DNA from: Streptomyces sp. TLI_053
GTDB lineage: Bacteria; Actinomycetota; Actinomycetes; Streptomycetales; Streptomycetaceae
DNA: 64,000 nucleotides
Direction: 5' to 3'
NCBI RefSeq assembly: GCF_900105395.1
Contig: NZ_LT629775.1
Coordinates: 8,149,501 to 8,213,500, forward strand
Of this stretch, positions 1 to 8,210 are shown one piece after another. A program made the position numbers and the translations under genes. Positions within the stretch are counted from its first letter, which is position 1. Every line of letters starts with the position of its first letter. The notes under the pieces are model-generated. The model was not told where the DNA came from. It saw only the letters and a list, made by a program, of their open reading frames with translations, and did not search any database.

Positions 1-483
1 AACCTCTCCGCCGACCTGCGCCGCGCTGCGGGGGCGGAGCCCGTTCCCTGGGACAAGGGCCAGCGCCCCGGTGAGTTCCTCCTGCACCTGCTCGACCCGC
101 TGGTGCGCCGCCTGCTTGCGGGCGTCCGCGGCGCGGGGGACGACGAGGAACAGCTCCACCAGGGTCGGCTCGCCTGGGAGGAGGTCGCTCATCGCCACGC
201 GCGGGAGGCGGCGGACGCCCTTCTGCTGGCCGCGCCCGCCGCCACGTTCGGCGGTCGCACTCTTGAGCAGCCGGGCAAGGCGGGCGAGGCGGCCAAGGCA
301 GGCAAGGCGGGCAGGACGCGGTCCTACAGTCTCGGCGCGGCCGGCGCCAACTTCCGTCGGCAGCTGGACGAGATCCTGCCCCGCTGGACCGACGCTCTGC
401 GGCAGGCCGCCGCTGCCCGCGAGGCCGAGATCGGCCCCGGCCCCGACCACGACCCGGATCTTGGAGCGGACTTTGACCATTGA
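1..483 (+). CDS. cse1: Cse1/CasA (Cas8e), 3' end only
   Basis: Partial gene running in from the left edge; 160 codons and a TGA at 481-483 are present. In type I-E systems this is the large Cascade subunit that recognises the PAM and recruits Cas3. The visible part reads like a Cas8e C-terminal helical bundle (PGEFLLHLLDPLVRRLLAGV, then ETF-type 'GAAGANFRRQLDEILPRW') with a low-complexity Gly/Ala/Lys insert. The family is identified mainly by its place directly upstream of cse2-cas7e-cas5e-cas6e-cas1-cas2. The cse2 start overlaps its last 11 bases, so the two are probably translationally coupled. Only the tail is seen, so nothing can be said about the L1 loop or PAM-reading residues. Confidence 0.85.
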   Translation, partial: NLSADLRRAAGAEPVPWDKGQRPGEFLLHLLDPLVRRLLAGVRGAGDDEEQLHQGRLAWEEVAHRHAREAADALLLAAPAATFGGRTLEQPGKAGEAAKAGKAGRTRSYSLGAAGANFRRQLDEILPRWTDALRQAAAAREAEIGPGPDHDPDLGADFDH

Positions 484-1075
484 GCAGAAGCTACCGGTCC
501 AGCGGCGCCCGTACTGGGAGAGGTACACCGCTCCCGACCACACCTGGCGCATCGACCCCCGCACCGGACAACCGGGCCGGCCGCCGGGCGAGGACCTCGC
601 GGCCATGCGCTCCGGCCTCGGACGGCCGGCCATGGACAGCCCCAGGATGTGGCCGCTCTACAGCTGCGAGGTCGACGACTGGCTCGCGCTGCGCGACGAG
701 GTGTCCGACGAGCAGAAGGCCGAGCACGCCGCCCTGGCCCTGTTCGGCCTCCACCAGCAGAGCCAGTCCACGCCGATGCACCGCCGCGGCGTCAAGCTCG
801 GCCAGGCGCTGCGTGCCCTGCGCCGAAGCGGCAGGTTCAGCGAGGATGCGCTCGACACGCGGGTCGCCCAACTCGCCGGCGCCACCAGCGTGTCCGCACT
901 ACTGGTCCACCTGCGCGGCCTGGTCACCCAACTGCGCACGATCGGGCAGCCGCTGGACTACAACCACCTGATGGCCGACATCCGGGCCTGGCACCACACG
1001 GACCGGCGCCCGCAGGTCCGCCTCAAGTGGGCTGTCGGCTACCAGGGGTGGAAGGAGAAGGCGCCCGCCGAATGA
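473..1075 (+). CDS. cse2: Cse2/CasB, Cascade small subunit
   Basis: About 200 residues, the usual size for Cse2, the dimeric alpha-helical subunit that stabilises the R-loop along the Cascade belly. It is rich in basic helices (HRRGVKLGQALRALRRSG, LVHLRGLVTQLRTIG, WHHTDRRPQVRLKWA) and has the N-terminal tryptophan segment 'PYWERYTAPDHTWRID'. I chose the TTG at 473 because a GGAG lies about 6 bases upstream and it gives the family-like length; an in-frame TTG at 461 is the alternative. It overlaps the cse1 stop by 11 bases and is followed by a 59-base gap with a GAGGAG ribosome site for cas7e. Assignment rests on position in the operon plus length and composition. Confidence 0.9.
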   Translation: MTIEQKLPVQRRPYWERYTAPDHTWRIDPRTGQPGRPPGEDLAAMRSGLGRPAMDSPRMWPLYSCEVDDWLALRDEVSDEQKAEHAALALFGLHQQSQSTPMHRRGVKLGQALRALRRSGRFSEDALDTRVAQLAGATSVSALLVHLRGLVTQLRTIGQPLDYNHLMADIRAWHHTDRRPQVRLKWAVGYQGWKEKAPAE

Positions 1076-1134
1076 CCTGCCCCGCCGCCTGAACCGCCCC
1101 GCCACCTGAACCGACGTCCTCCGAGGAGTAGCGC

Positions 1135-2274
1135 ATGACCGGCCGCCTCTACATCGACGTGCACATCCTGCAGACCGTCCCGCCGGCGAACCTCAACCGG
1201 GACGACAACGGCAACCCCAAGGAGGCCTACTACGGCGGCAAGCGCCGCTCCCGCGTCTCCTCCCAGGCCTGGAAGCGTGCCACCCGCATGCACTTCGCCG
1301 AGAGCCGCGACCGGCAGGACCTCGCCACCCGCACCAAGCGGATCGCCTCCCAGCTCGCCAAGGGCATCGCCGAGCGCACCGGCGTCACCGCGGAGGACAC
1401 CCGGCGGATCGCCGACGCGCTGATCAAGGCGACCGGGATCTCCGCCGGCAAGAAGGAGGGCGACACCGCCTATCTCCTCTTCTACGGGCGCCGCCAGTTG
1501 GACGGCATCGTCGACCTGGTCGCCGACACCGCCACCGACCTCGCCGCCCTCGACGCCAAGGCGCTCGACGAGGCCGTCAAGGCTCTCCCGGTCAAGGAAC
1601 AGCTGCAGAGCGGTCACCCGGCCGACGTCGCGCTCTTCGGCCGCATGGTCGCGGACATCCCCGGCCTCAACGTCGACGCCGCCACCCAGGTCGCCCACGC
1701 CCTGTCCACCCACGCCGCCGAGCTCGAATTCGACTACTACACGGCCGTCGACGACGAGAACACCGCCGACGAGACCGGTGCCGGCATGATCGGCACCATC
1801 GGCTTCAACTCCGCGACCCTCTACCGGTACGCCACCGTCGGCCTGCACCAGCTGCGCGACAACCTCGGCGACGACAAGGCCGCCGTCGACGCCGTCGACC
1901 TGTTCGTCGACTCCTTCGCCCGCTCCATGCCCACCGGCTACGGCAACTCCTTCGCCCACCGCACCCGCCCCAGCCTGGTCGCCGTCGTGGTCCGCACCGA
2001 CCAGCCCGTGAACCTCGTCTCCGCCTACGAGAACGCCGTCCCGGCGAGCCACGGCATCGTCGCCGAGTCCGCACGCCGCCTCGCCGCGGAGTACGCCACC
2101 GCGACCGGACAGTGGGGCGACACCCCGCTGTACGTCGGCATCTGCCACACCCTCGGCGCCGACACCGACGAGACCGGATCGGAACTGGCGGAGGCGTTCG
2201 GGGCGAACCGCACCTTCGCCGCGCTGCGCGACGGCCTGCGCGAGGCCCTCACCGAGCAGGTGAACGGCAACTGA
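1135..2274 (+). CDS. cas7e: Cas7e/CasC, Cascade backbone subunit
   Basis: A 379-residue protein of the family that forms the six-copy crRNA-binding backbone of type I-E Cascade. The N-terminus (YIDVHILQTVPPANLNRDD, then 'KEAYYGGKRRSRVSSQAWKR') is the classic Cse4/CasC signature, including the RRSRVSSQ strand-loop. The C-terminal half has 'YGNSFAHRTRPSLVAVVVR' and 'QPVNLVSAYENAV', typical of the palm and thumb region. The ATG is preceded by GAGGAG about 7 bases away. The stop codon overlaps the cas5e start (CTGATG), indicating translational coupling. Length and motifs are complete; no sign of decay. Confidence 0.97.
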   Translation: MTGRLYIDVHILQTVPPANLNRDDNGNPKEAYYGGKRRSRVSSQAWKRATRMHFAESRDRQDLATRTKRIASQLAKGIAERTGVTAEDTRRIADALIKATGISAGKKEGDTAYLLFYGRRQLDGIVDLVADTATDLAALDAKALDEAVKALPVKEQLQSGHPADVALFGRMVADIPGLNVDAATQVAHALSTHAAELEFDYYTAVDDENTADETGAGMIGTIGFNSATLYRYATVGLHQLRDNLGDDKAAVDAVDLFVDSFARSMPTGYGNSFAHRTRPSLVAVVVRTDQPVNLVSAYENAVPASHGIVAESARRLAAEYATATGQWGDTPLYVGICHTLGADTDETGSELAEAFGANRTFAALRDGLREALTEQVNGN

Positions 2275-3122
2275 TGCCCGCGGACCTCACCCCCGCGCGC
2301 CCGGACGAGGAGCAGGCGGTCCTCGTCCTGCGCCTGGCCGGCCCGCTCCAGTCCTGGGGCGACCGCAGCGCCTTCAACCGCCGCGACAGCCGCCCCCAGC
2401 CGACCAAGTCCGGCGTCGTCGGCCTCCTCGCCGCCGCCGCGGGCCGAGCGCGCGAAGCCGACATCACCGATCTGGTCGGACTGAGTCTCGGCGTGCGCAT
2501 CGACCAGCCGGGAACCCTGCTGCGCGACTACCACACCGTCAGCGACTACCGCGGTCGTCCGTTGCCGCAGGCCGGCGTCAACGCCAAGGGGGCACAGAAG
2601 CCGACCTCCCCGGCGAAGGACACCCACGTCACCCACCGCTACTACCTCCAGGACGCGGTGTTCGTCGTCGCCGTCCAGGGCCCGGCCGCCCTCGTCACGG
2701 CACTCGCGGAGGCGATCCGCCGCCCCGTGTTCCCGCTCGCCCTCGGTCGCCGCTCCTGCGTCCCCACCCAGCCGATCGCCCTCGGCGCGATGCGCGACGG
2801 CACCCTGGAATCCGTCCTCGCCGAGGAGCCCTGGCAGGCGGGCGATGCCGCGAGGAACGCCTACCGGCGACGGGCCGAGCGGGCACCGGAGCCGTTCTCG
2901 CCGCAGCGGATCGACCTGGCCGCGACCTTCGACGACCCGTCCGGCGAGGACACCGCGCAGGACGTGCCGCGCTCCTTCGCCCCCCGCGAACGCGGCTTCT
3001 CCACCCGGCGGATCCGCCACACATGGCTCTCCGTCCCCACCGGCTTCCCGGCCCCCGCCGCACCGACCAGGCCGGCCGACGCGGCCGGCGGCCACGACCC
3101 GTTCGCCCTGCTGGGCTGGTGA
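2274..3122 (+). CDS. cas5e: Cas5e/CasD, crRNA 5'-handle binding subunit
   Basis: 282 residues. Cas5e caps the crRNA 5' handle in Cascade. The N-terminus 'LVLRLAGPLQSWGDRSAFN' followed by 'RDSRPQPTKSGVVGLLAAAA' is the hallmark Cas5 RRM start and thumb. The segment 'DYHTVSDYRGRPLPQAGVN' and the C-terminal 'RHTWLSVPTGFP' are also family-like. The ATG shares its A with the cas7e TGA, so translation is coupled. There is a 4-base gap before cas6e. Arginine- and proline-rich linkers in the C-terminal third are ordinary for actinobacterial members. Confidence 0.95.
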   Translation: MPADLTPARPDEEQAVLVLRLAGPLQSWGDRSAFNRRDSRPQPTKSGVVGLLAAAAGRAREADITDLVGLSLGVRIDQPGTLLRDYHTVSDYRGRPLPQAGVNAKGAQKPTSPAKDTHVTHRYYLQDAVFVVAVQGPAALVTALAEAIRRPVFPLALGRRSCVPTQPIALGAMRDGTLESVLAEEPWQAGDAARNAYRRRAERAPEPFSPQRIDLAATFDDPSGEDTAQDVPRSFAPRERGFSTRRIRHTWLSVPTGFPAPAAPTRPADAAGGHDPFALLGW

Positions 3123-3126
3123 TCCC

Positions 3127-3900
3127 ATGACCTACCTCTCCCGCGTCCGTATCAACCCCCTGCGGGCCGCCAGCCGCACCCTTCTCGCCAACCCCCGCGC
3201 CCTGCACGGCGCCGTCACGGCCGGAACTCCCGATGTCGCTCCCGGCGACCGGACCCTGTGGCGCCTGGACGCCGACCACCCGCGCCGCCCCGTGCTGCTG
3301 GTCCTCACCCCGTCCAAACCGGACTGGACCCACCTCGTCGAGCAGGCCGGATGGCCCGACGCGGACGGCGAGCACTACGCCGTCCGCGACTACAGCCCGC
3401 TGCTCGCCCAGCTCGCCGTCGGCCGCGAGTTCGCCTTCCGGCTCAAGGCCAGCCCCGTCCAGAACACCTCCAAGCCCGACAAGGCGAGCCCGCACCGCAA
3501 CAGGACCGAAGCGGAACTGCGCCACCGCTCCTACCGCATGGCCCATCACACGGCCGCCCAACAGCTCACCTGGTTCCTGGACCGCACCACCCGATGGGGC
3601 TTCACCGTTCCCGAGGCCCGCACCGACCTCCCCGCACCGGGCCTCGAACCGGCTGACCCGGACACCCCCGCGGATGCGCAGCCCGCGCGGGAGGTGAGGA
3701 TCACCGACCGCAGCCGCAGCACCTTCACCAAGCCCGGCACCCGCACCCCCGTCACCCTCACCACCGCCACCTTCGAGGGGAACCTGCGCATCACCGACCC
3801 CGGTCTGCTGCAGGCCGCCCTCCTCGGCGGCATCGGCCCGTCCAAGGCCTACGGCTGCGGTCTGCTCACCCTCGCGCCGCTGTCGACAGGGACGCGCTGA
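3127..3900 (+). CDS. cas6e: Cas6e/CasE, crRNA-processing endoribonuclease
   Basis: 257 residues; Cas6e cleaves pre-crRNA at the base of the repeat hairpin and stays bound to the 3' end. It starts 'TYLSRVRINPLRAASRTLL' and has the catalytic-type histidine in 'ALHGAV' (about residue 27). The C-terminal glycine-rich loop 'GGIGPSKAYGCGLLTLAPL' matches the RAMP G-loop of the family. The repeat palindrome (CCCCGC/GCGGGG) in the array at 5220 is the expected substrate. It lies 4 bases after cas5e and 3 bases before cas1. Confidence 0.95.
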   Translation: MTYLSRVRINPLRAASRTLLANPRALHGAVTAGTPDVAPGDRTLWRLDADHPRRPVLLVLTPSKPDWTHLVEQAGWPDADGEHYAVRDYSPLLAQLAVGREFAFRLKASPVQNTSKPDKASPHRNRTEAELRHRSYRMAHHTAAQQLTWFLDRTTRWGFTVPEARTDLPAPGLEPADPDTPADAQPAREVRITDRSRSTFTKPGTRTPVTLTTATFEGNLRITDPGLLQAALLGGIGPSKAYGCGLLTLAPLSTGTR

Positions 3901-3903
3901 CCG

Positions 3904-4926
3904 GTGGCCGACATCTGGTGGAAAGCCCACCCCCACGACCTGCACCGCCTCGCCGACCGCGTCTCCAGCGTCTACGTCGAGCGCAGCCACATCGACCGTG
4001 ACGAGAACGCCGTCGTCGTCATCAACAAGCGCGAGACCGTCCGTGTCCCCGCCGCCATGGTCGCCGTCATGCTCCTCGGCCCGGGTACCCGTATCACCCA
4101 CGGCGCCGTCAACCTCCTCGCCGATTCGGGCACCACCGTGTGCTGGGTCGGCGAACAGGGCGTGCGCATGTACGCCGCGGGTCTCGGCCCCAGCCGCGGC
4201 GCGGCCCTGCTCAACCGACAGGCCTGGCTGGTCAGCCGCACCAAGGAACGCCTCGCCGTCGCCCGGAACATGTACCGCATGCGGTTCCCCGGCGAGGACG
4301 TGAGCGCGGCGACCATGCAACAGCTGCGCGGCCGCGAGGGCGCCCGCATCCGCAAGCTCTACCAGGCCGAGTCGCGCCGGACCGGGGTTGCGTGGAACGG
4401 CCGCGTCTACAAGGCCGGCGACGCCCACGCCGCGGGCGACGACCTGAACCGCCTCCTGTCGGCGGCCAACGCCGCGCTCTACGGCATCTGTCACGCCGTC
4501 ATCACCGGCCTGGGCGCCAGCCCCGGTCTGGGCTTCGTCCACACCGGCCTGGCGACCTCGTTCGTCCTCGACATCGCCGACCTCTACAAGGCCGAATACA
4601 CCATCCCCTTGGCCTTCGACCTCGCCCAGCAGGGCCACACCGAGGAACGCGACGCCCGCCTCGGCCTACGGGACCGCATCGCGCAGGACAAGCTGCTCGG
4701 CCGCATCGTCAACGACGTCAAGACCCTCCTCACTCCCGAGGGCACCGACATGCCCGACGCCGAGGTCAACGAACTCTGGGACGAACGCGCCGGCACCGTC
4801 CAGGGCGGCGTCAACTGGTCCGGCACCGAAGGCACACCGGCGCCCGGCGTCTCCGACCCGGGCATGGGCGACGAGCACCTGGCCATCATCGGCCCGGAGT
4901 TCACCCAGGACACGAGCAGCCCATGA
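3904..4926 (+). CDS. cas1: Cas1 (type I-E), spacer integrase
   Basis: 340 residues with a GTG start just after the cas6e stop. Cas1 is the metal-dependent integrase that, with Cas2, inserts new spacers. The N-terminal beta domain includes 'SSVYVERSHIDRDENAVVVI'. The helical catalytic domain carries the metal-ligand glutamate in 'GREGARIRKLYQ', the histidine in 'GFVHTG' and the aspartates in 'FVLDIADLYKAEYTIPLAF', so the active site looks intact. The C-terminus has a proline/glycine-rich extension of about 40 residues after 'VNELWDERAGT'. It overlaps cas2 by an ATGA. Confidence 0.97.
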   Translation: MADIWWKAHPHDLHRLADRVSSVYVERSHIDRDENAVVVINKRETVRVPAAMVAVMLLGPGTRITHGAVNLLADSGTTVCWVGEQGVRMYAAGLGPSRGAALLNRQAWLVSRTKERLAVARNMYRMRFPGEDVSAATMQQLRGREGARIRKLYQAESRRTGVAWNGRVYKAGDAHAAGDDLNRLLSAANAALYGICHAVITGLGASPGLGFVHTGLATSFVLDIADLYKAEYTIPLAFDLAQQGHTEERDARLGLRDRIAQDKLLGRIVNDVKTLLTPEGTDMPDAEVNELWDERAGTVQGGVNWSGTEGTPAPGVSDPGMGDEHLAIIGPEFTQDTSSP

Positions 4927-5201
4927 CCGTCATCATCCTCATCGCAGCCCCCGAGGGCCTCCGGGGCCACCTCACCCGCTGGATGGTCGAAGTCAACGCC
5001 GGCGTCTTCGTCGGCACCCCGAGCCGCCGCATCCGCGACCGCCTCTGGGACCTCCTCGCCACCCGAATCGGCGACGGCCAGGCCGTCCTCGTCGAACCCG
5101 CCACCAACGAGCAGGGCTGGACCGTCCGCACGGCGGGGAAGGATCGCTGGACGCCCGTCGACTTCGACGGACTGATTCTCTCAGCCCGCTTGCGCCGATA
5201 A
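4923..5201 (+). CDS. cas2: Cas2 (type I-E), spacer-acquisition subunit
   Basis: 92 residues, the normal Cas2e length. The protein has the I-E signature 'GLRGHLTRWMVEVNAGVFVG' and the C-terminal 'RTAGKDRWTPVDFDGLILSA', which aligns with the TPVDLDGL strand of the E. coli protein as I remember it. Cas2 dimerises and bridges two Cas1 dimers. The ATG overlaps the cas1 stop. The gene ends only 18 bases before the first CRISPR repeat, so any leader or array promoter must lie largely inside this coding region. Confidence 0.96.
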   Translation: MTVIILIAAPEGLRGHLTRWMVEVNAGVFVGTPSRRIRDRLWDLLATRIGDGQAVLVEPATNEQGWTVRTAGKDRWTPVDFDGLILSARLRR

Positions 5202-5219
5202 ACTCGCAGGTCACGAAGT
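5202..5219 (+). promoter_or_regulatory. Minimal CRISPR leader gap
   Basis: Only 18 bases separate the cas2 stop from repeat 1. This side is taken as leader-proximal because cas genes read into it, the repeat orientation matches a + strand crRNA, and the degenerate repeat is at the far end. No clear promoter hexamers are visible in it; signals may sit within cas2. Confidence 0.45.
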
Positions 5220-5857
5220 GTCGGCCCCGCACACGCGGGGATTGCTCCTGGTTGGACGCCTGGGGGTCGTCCTCGAAGTAGTCGGCCCCGCACACGCGGG
5301 GATTGCTCGATCGAGCAGTTCAGCCGCGGCCTCGAGCAGAAGTCGGCCCCGCACACGCGGGGATTGCTCACCCCAAGGCCTGGCGCACGACCACCCTGCC
5401 GGGTCGGCCCCGCACACGCGGGGATTGCTCCCGGTACGAGAGGGGCATCCGTGGGCATCTACGGTCGGCCCCGCACACGCGGGGATTGCTCCGGCTTTGG
5501 CGTGGGACATCGCGGCCTCGGCCGGTCGGCCCCGCACACGCGGGGATTGCTCCCGGCCACGTGCGAACTCACACGCTTCCCTGAAGTCGGCCCCGCACAC
5601 GCGGGGATTGCTCCCCGGTTGCTCGGCGGGCGGTCCGCAAGCTGGCGTCGGCCCCGCACACGCGGGGATTGCTCCAGACGCCAGAGCGGCAGCGCGAGGC
5701 CGTGTGCGTCGGCCCCGCACACGCGGGGATTGCTCCCGCCGCTACGGCGTGCAGCTCACCGACGACAAGTCGGCCCCGCACACGCGGGGATTGCTCCGTC
5801 AACTCGACCGCCCAGCTGTCGGCGGCTCTGTCGGCCCCGCACGCGCGGGGATGGCTC
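5220..5857 (+). CRISPR. Type I-E CRISPR array, 11 repeats and 10 spacers
   Basis: Repeats of 28 visible bases start at 5220, 5281, 5342, 5403, 5464, 5525, 5586, 5647, 5708, 5769 and 5830, exactly 61 bases apart, with 33 bases between them. Each begins GTCGGCCCCG, contains the palindrome CCCCGC...GCGGGG and ends ATTGCTC. Repeats 1-10 are identical; repeat 11 differs at positions 14 (A to G) and 24 (T to G), marking the leader-distal end. The base after the 28-mer is C in 8 of 10 cases (G and A once each), so the working unit is probably a 29-base repeat plus a 32-base spacer, as usual for I-E. All ten spacers look unique and none resembles another part of the window that I noticed. Confidence 0.99.
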
Positions 5858-6026
5858 CGAGCGGACCTGTGTTCGAGGGTTGCGCCGCTGGTCGGCGGCC
5901 ACGCGATGCCGCAGGAACTCGTGTCCTGAACCCCTTCGCCCGGTCTCTCGATCCGGCCGGAGGTTTCGGGACCTTCATGGGGACGTTCCCGGTGCGGGGT
6001 CCCGTCCGGCGTGGGTTCCGTATGCG

Positions 6027-6074
6027 GCGGCCCTGCCGGCGTGCTCCACCGGGGGAGCACGCCAGCAGGGCCGC
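6027..6074 (-). terminator. Terminator hairpin after exonuclease III
   Basis: 21-base arms (6027-6047 and 6054-6074) with a 6-base loop and one mismatch. The mismatch becomes a G-U pair on the minus-strand transcript, fitting termination of the exonuclease III mRNA; it also blocks read-through from the array. The rest of 5858-6120 shows no gene. Confidence 0.8.
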
Positions 6075-6120
6075 TGTCGCAACGCCCTCCGGGAGCCGCT
6101 GAGGCGCCTCCCGGAGCTCG

Positions 6121-6924
6121 TCAGGCCTCCAGGTCGTAGACCGCCGTCACCGGTGCGTGGTCGCTCCACCGCTCGGCGTGGGTCTCGGCGCGCTCGACGT
6201 AGGCTTCGACGGCCCGCTCGGCCAGGGCGGGGGTGGCGACCTGGAGGTCGATGCGCCAGCCCGAGTCGTTGTCGAAGGCGCGGCCCCGGTAGGACCACCA
6301 GGAGTAGGGGCCGGTGCGGTCGGGGTGGAGGCGGCGGACGACGTCGACGTAGCCGGCCTCGTCGTAGACGCGGGAGAGCCAGGCGCGCTCCTCGGGGAGG
6401 AAGCCGGCGGCCTTCTGGTTGGCCTTCCAGTTCTTGAGGTCCTCGGGGCGGTGGGCGATGTTCCAGTCGCCGCAGACCACGACCTCGCGGCCGTCGGCGG
6501 CGGCGCGGGTGCGGAGTTTCTGAAGGTGGAGGAGGAACTCCGCCATGAAGCGTTCCTTCTCCTCCTGGCGCTCGGTGCCGACTTCTCCGGAGGGGAGGTA
6601 GAGGCTGGCCACGGTCAGGCCCGGCAGATCGATTTCGACATACCTGCCCGAATTGTCGAATTCCGCCGATTCGAACCCGACGGCCGTCCGGCTCGGCTCC
6701 CGGCGGGAGAGGACGGCGACGCCGGCCCGGCCCTTGGTGGCGGCCGGGGCCCACACCGTGTGCCAGCCGTCCAGGTCGCGCAGTTCCACGGGGAGCTGCT
6801 CGGGCTCGGAGCGCACCTCCTGCAGGCAGACCACGTCCGCCTCGGTGGCGGCGAGCCACTCGATGAAGCCCTTCTTGGCCGCTGCCCGGATTCCGTTCAC
6901 ATTCACACTCGTCACCACGATCAC
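6121..6924 (-). CDS. xth: Exodeoxyribonuclease III (Xth family)
   Basis: 267 residues, the normal length for ExoIII/AP endonuclease of the EEP superfamily, which cleaves at abasic sites and degrades 3' ends in base-excision repair. Catalytic motifs are all present: Asn10 in 'SVNVNGIRAA', Glu36 in 'CLQEVR', Asp153 and Asn155 in 'GDWNIAH', and Asp255-His256 in 'WSDHAPV'. The GTG start at 6924 gives the standard 'MIVVTSVNVNG' beginning; only a weak ribosome site precedes it, so a very short leader is possible. Divergent from the GntR gene; a hairpin terminator follows at 6027-6074. Confidence 0.96.
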   Translation of the reverse strand: MIVVTSVNVNGIRAAAKKGFIEWLAATEADVVCLQEVRSEPEQLPVELRDLDGWHTVWAPAATKGRAGVAVLSRREPSRTAVGFESAEFDNSGRYVEIDLPGLTVASLYLPSGEVGTERQEEKERFMAEFLLHLQKLRTRAAADGREVVVCGDWNIAHRPEDLKNWKANQKAAGFLPEERAWLSRVYDEAGYVDVVRRLHPDRTGPYSWWSYRGRAFDNDSGWRIDLQVATPALAERAVEAYVERAETHAERWSDHAPVTAVYDLEA

Positions 6925-7033
6925 CCGGGCAGCCTACCGAGTGGCACTGACAGGGGCGGGATGCGACGCGTCCGCTTGAGTGCTTGGCGTGAACGCACCA
7001 TGAAACTGTGGGTCGGTCGTGCCGGGGGGCGCC

Positions 7034-7070
7034 ATTGGTCTTGACCATCTCCCGATCGAGCCCCTAGGGT
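7034..7070 (+). promoter_or_regulatory. Housekeeping-type promoter with dre-like operator
   Basis: TTGACC (7041-7046), an 18-base spacer and TAGGGT (7065-7070) form a good sigma-70/HrdB-type promoter reading toward the GntR gene. The -35 box lies inside TGGTCTTGACCA (7036-7047), which differs at one base from TGGTCTAGACCA, the core of the DasR response element. Repressor binding here would occlude RNA polymerase, suggesting autoregulation. The leader that follows contains a 7-bp stem (7111-7117 with 7135-7141). Confidence 0.65.
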
Positions 7071-7197
7071 CACTTACTGCAAAGACCTTTAATAAAGAAG
7101 GACGGAAAAAGCCCGCTCTCCCACCTGCCGCAACAGCGGGCAGCGGGCCGGAACCGACCTCTTTCGGTCACGGTCGGGCACAGCGGAAGAAAACCGG

Positions 7198-7983
7198 GTG
7201 GAGGACATGGTGGGAACGACAGGGCAGCTCGCGGCGGTTCCGGAGCCGAAGTACTGGCACCTGCGCACGGTGCTGCTCCGCGCCATCGACACGGAGTTCT
7301 CCACCGGCCAGATCCTCCCCAACGAGCGCGAGCTCTCCGCCCGCTTCGGTGTCGCCCGGGCCACGCTCCGGCAGGCGCTCGACCAGCTGGAGCTGGAGGG
7401 CCGCCTGGTCCGCCGGCGCGGCATCGGCACCCTGATCGCCGCCCCCCGGGTCGGCGTCCCGGTGAACCGGCAGGAGGAGGGCTGGCCCGGCGCCGCCCGC
7501 AGCCAGGCCTGGCGCGCGGTGGACTGCACCACCGCCCCGGCCACCCGCCGGCTGGCCGCGGCGCTCGGAGTCCCCGAGGGCGCGCCCGTGCACACCGTCC
7601 GCCGGGTCCGGCTGGTCCAGGGGCAGAGCATGGCCTCCGAGTCGCTGCACGTGCCGGCCGCCGTGCTGCCGCACCTGCCCGGCTTCCGCGCCGAGAGCGA
7701 CCGCGCCCGCTCGGTGCTGCGCCAGCTGGAGCGCCTGGAGGTCGACGGCGAGTCCCGCTCGGTCGAGCTGGGTGTCGCCGAGGCCGAGGAGGCCGCCCTG
7801 CTGGAGCGCCCGCCCGGCTCGCCGGTCCTGGTGATGACCACCCAGTACGCCGCCGCCGGCCGGCTCGTCGCGCTCGCCGTCGCCACCTACCGCGCGGACA
7901 CCTGCAAGCTCACCTTCGGCGAGACCGGCCTCGTCGAGGTCACCCCCGTCGGCGCCACCCCCGTGGGTGCCGCCGCCTCCTGA
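7198..7983 (+). CDS. GntR-family regulator, HutC/UTRA type (DasR-like)
   Basis: 261 residues. The N-terminal winged helix (about residues 20-90) reads 'PKYWHLRTVLLRAIDTEF', 'LPNERELSARFGVARATLRQ' and 'LEGRLVRRRGIGTLIAAP', close in layout to DasR, the GlcNAc-responsive repressor. The C-terminal half (about 110-255) is a UTRA effector fold: 'APVHTVRRVRLVQGQSMASE', 'LEVDGESRSVELGVAEAEEA', 'PVLVMTTQYAAAGRLVALAV'. The GTG at 7198 has GGAAGA 7 bases upstream; a GTG at 7210 with GGAGG 5 bases upstream is an equally plausible start. A dre-like site covers its own promoter. It looks like a DasR paralogue rather than DasR; the ligand is unknown. Confidence 0.88.
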   Translation: MEDMVGTTGQLAAVPEPKYWHLRTVLLRAIDTEFSTGQILPNERELSARFGVARATLRQALDQLELEGRLVRRRGIGTLIAAPRVGVPVNRQEEGWPGAARSQAWRAVDCTTAPATRRLAAALGVPEGAPVHTVRRVRLVQGQSMASESLHVPAAVLPHLPGFRAESDRARSVLRQLERLEVDGESRSVELGVAEAEEAALLERPPGSPVLVMTTQYAAAGRLVALAVATYRADTCKLTFGETGLVEVTPVGATPVGAAAS

Positions 7984-8003
7984 TCCACTCCCGAAAACCC
8001 TCA

Positions 8004-8044
8004 GGCCCGGGCCCGAACGCCGTACAGGCGTCCGGGCCCGGGCC
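8004..8044 (+). terminator. Terminator after the GntR gene
   Basis: 18-base arms (8004-8021 and 8027-8044) around the loop GTACA, one mismatch, very GC-rich. It sits 20 bases after the stop codon and isolates the GntR unit from the RHS gene. Confidence 0.8.
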
Positions 8045-8210
8045 GTTTCGTGCGTGGGGGAGGGGCGGATCACGGGTTCCTGAACGAGGGACAACCGTTC
8101 GGGGTCGCCCCTGGGCGCCCGGCACAAGGGTCGGTAGGTTACGGACGATCTCCGTACGACCCGAACTGCCGCGCGAAACCCGAGTGTCCGTTGATTCAGG
8201 GGTGGGGTCC

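Noticed and set aside
5211..6102. Open frames through the CRISPR array with repeated peptides such as PAHAGIA
   Set aside because: They are translations of the 61-base repeat-spacer unit in several frames (61 is not a multiple of 3), not genes.
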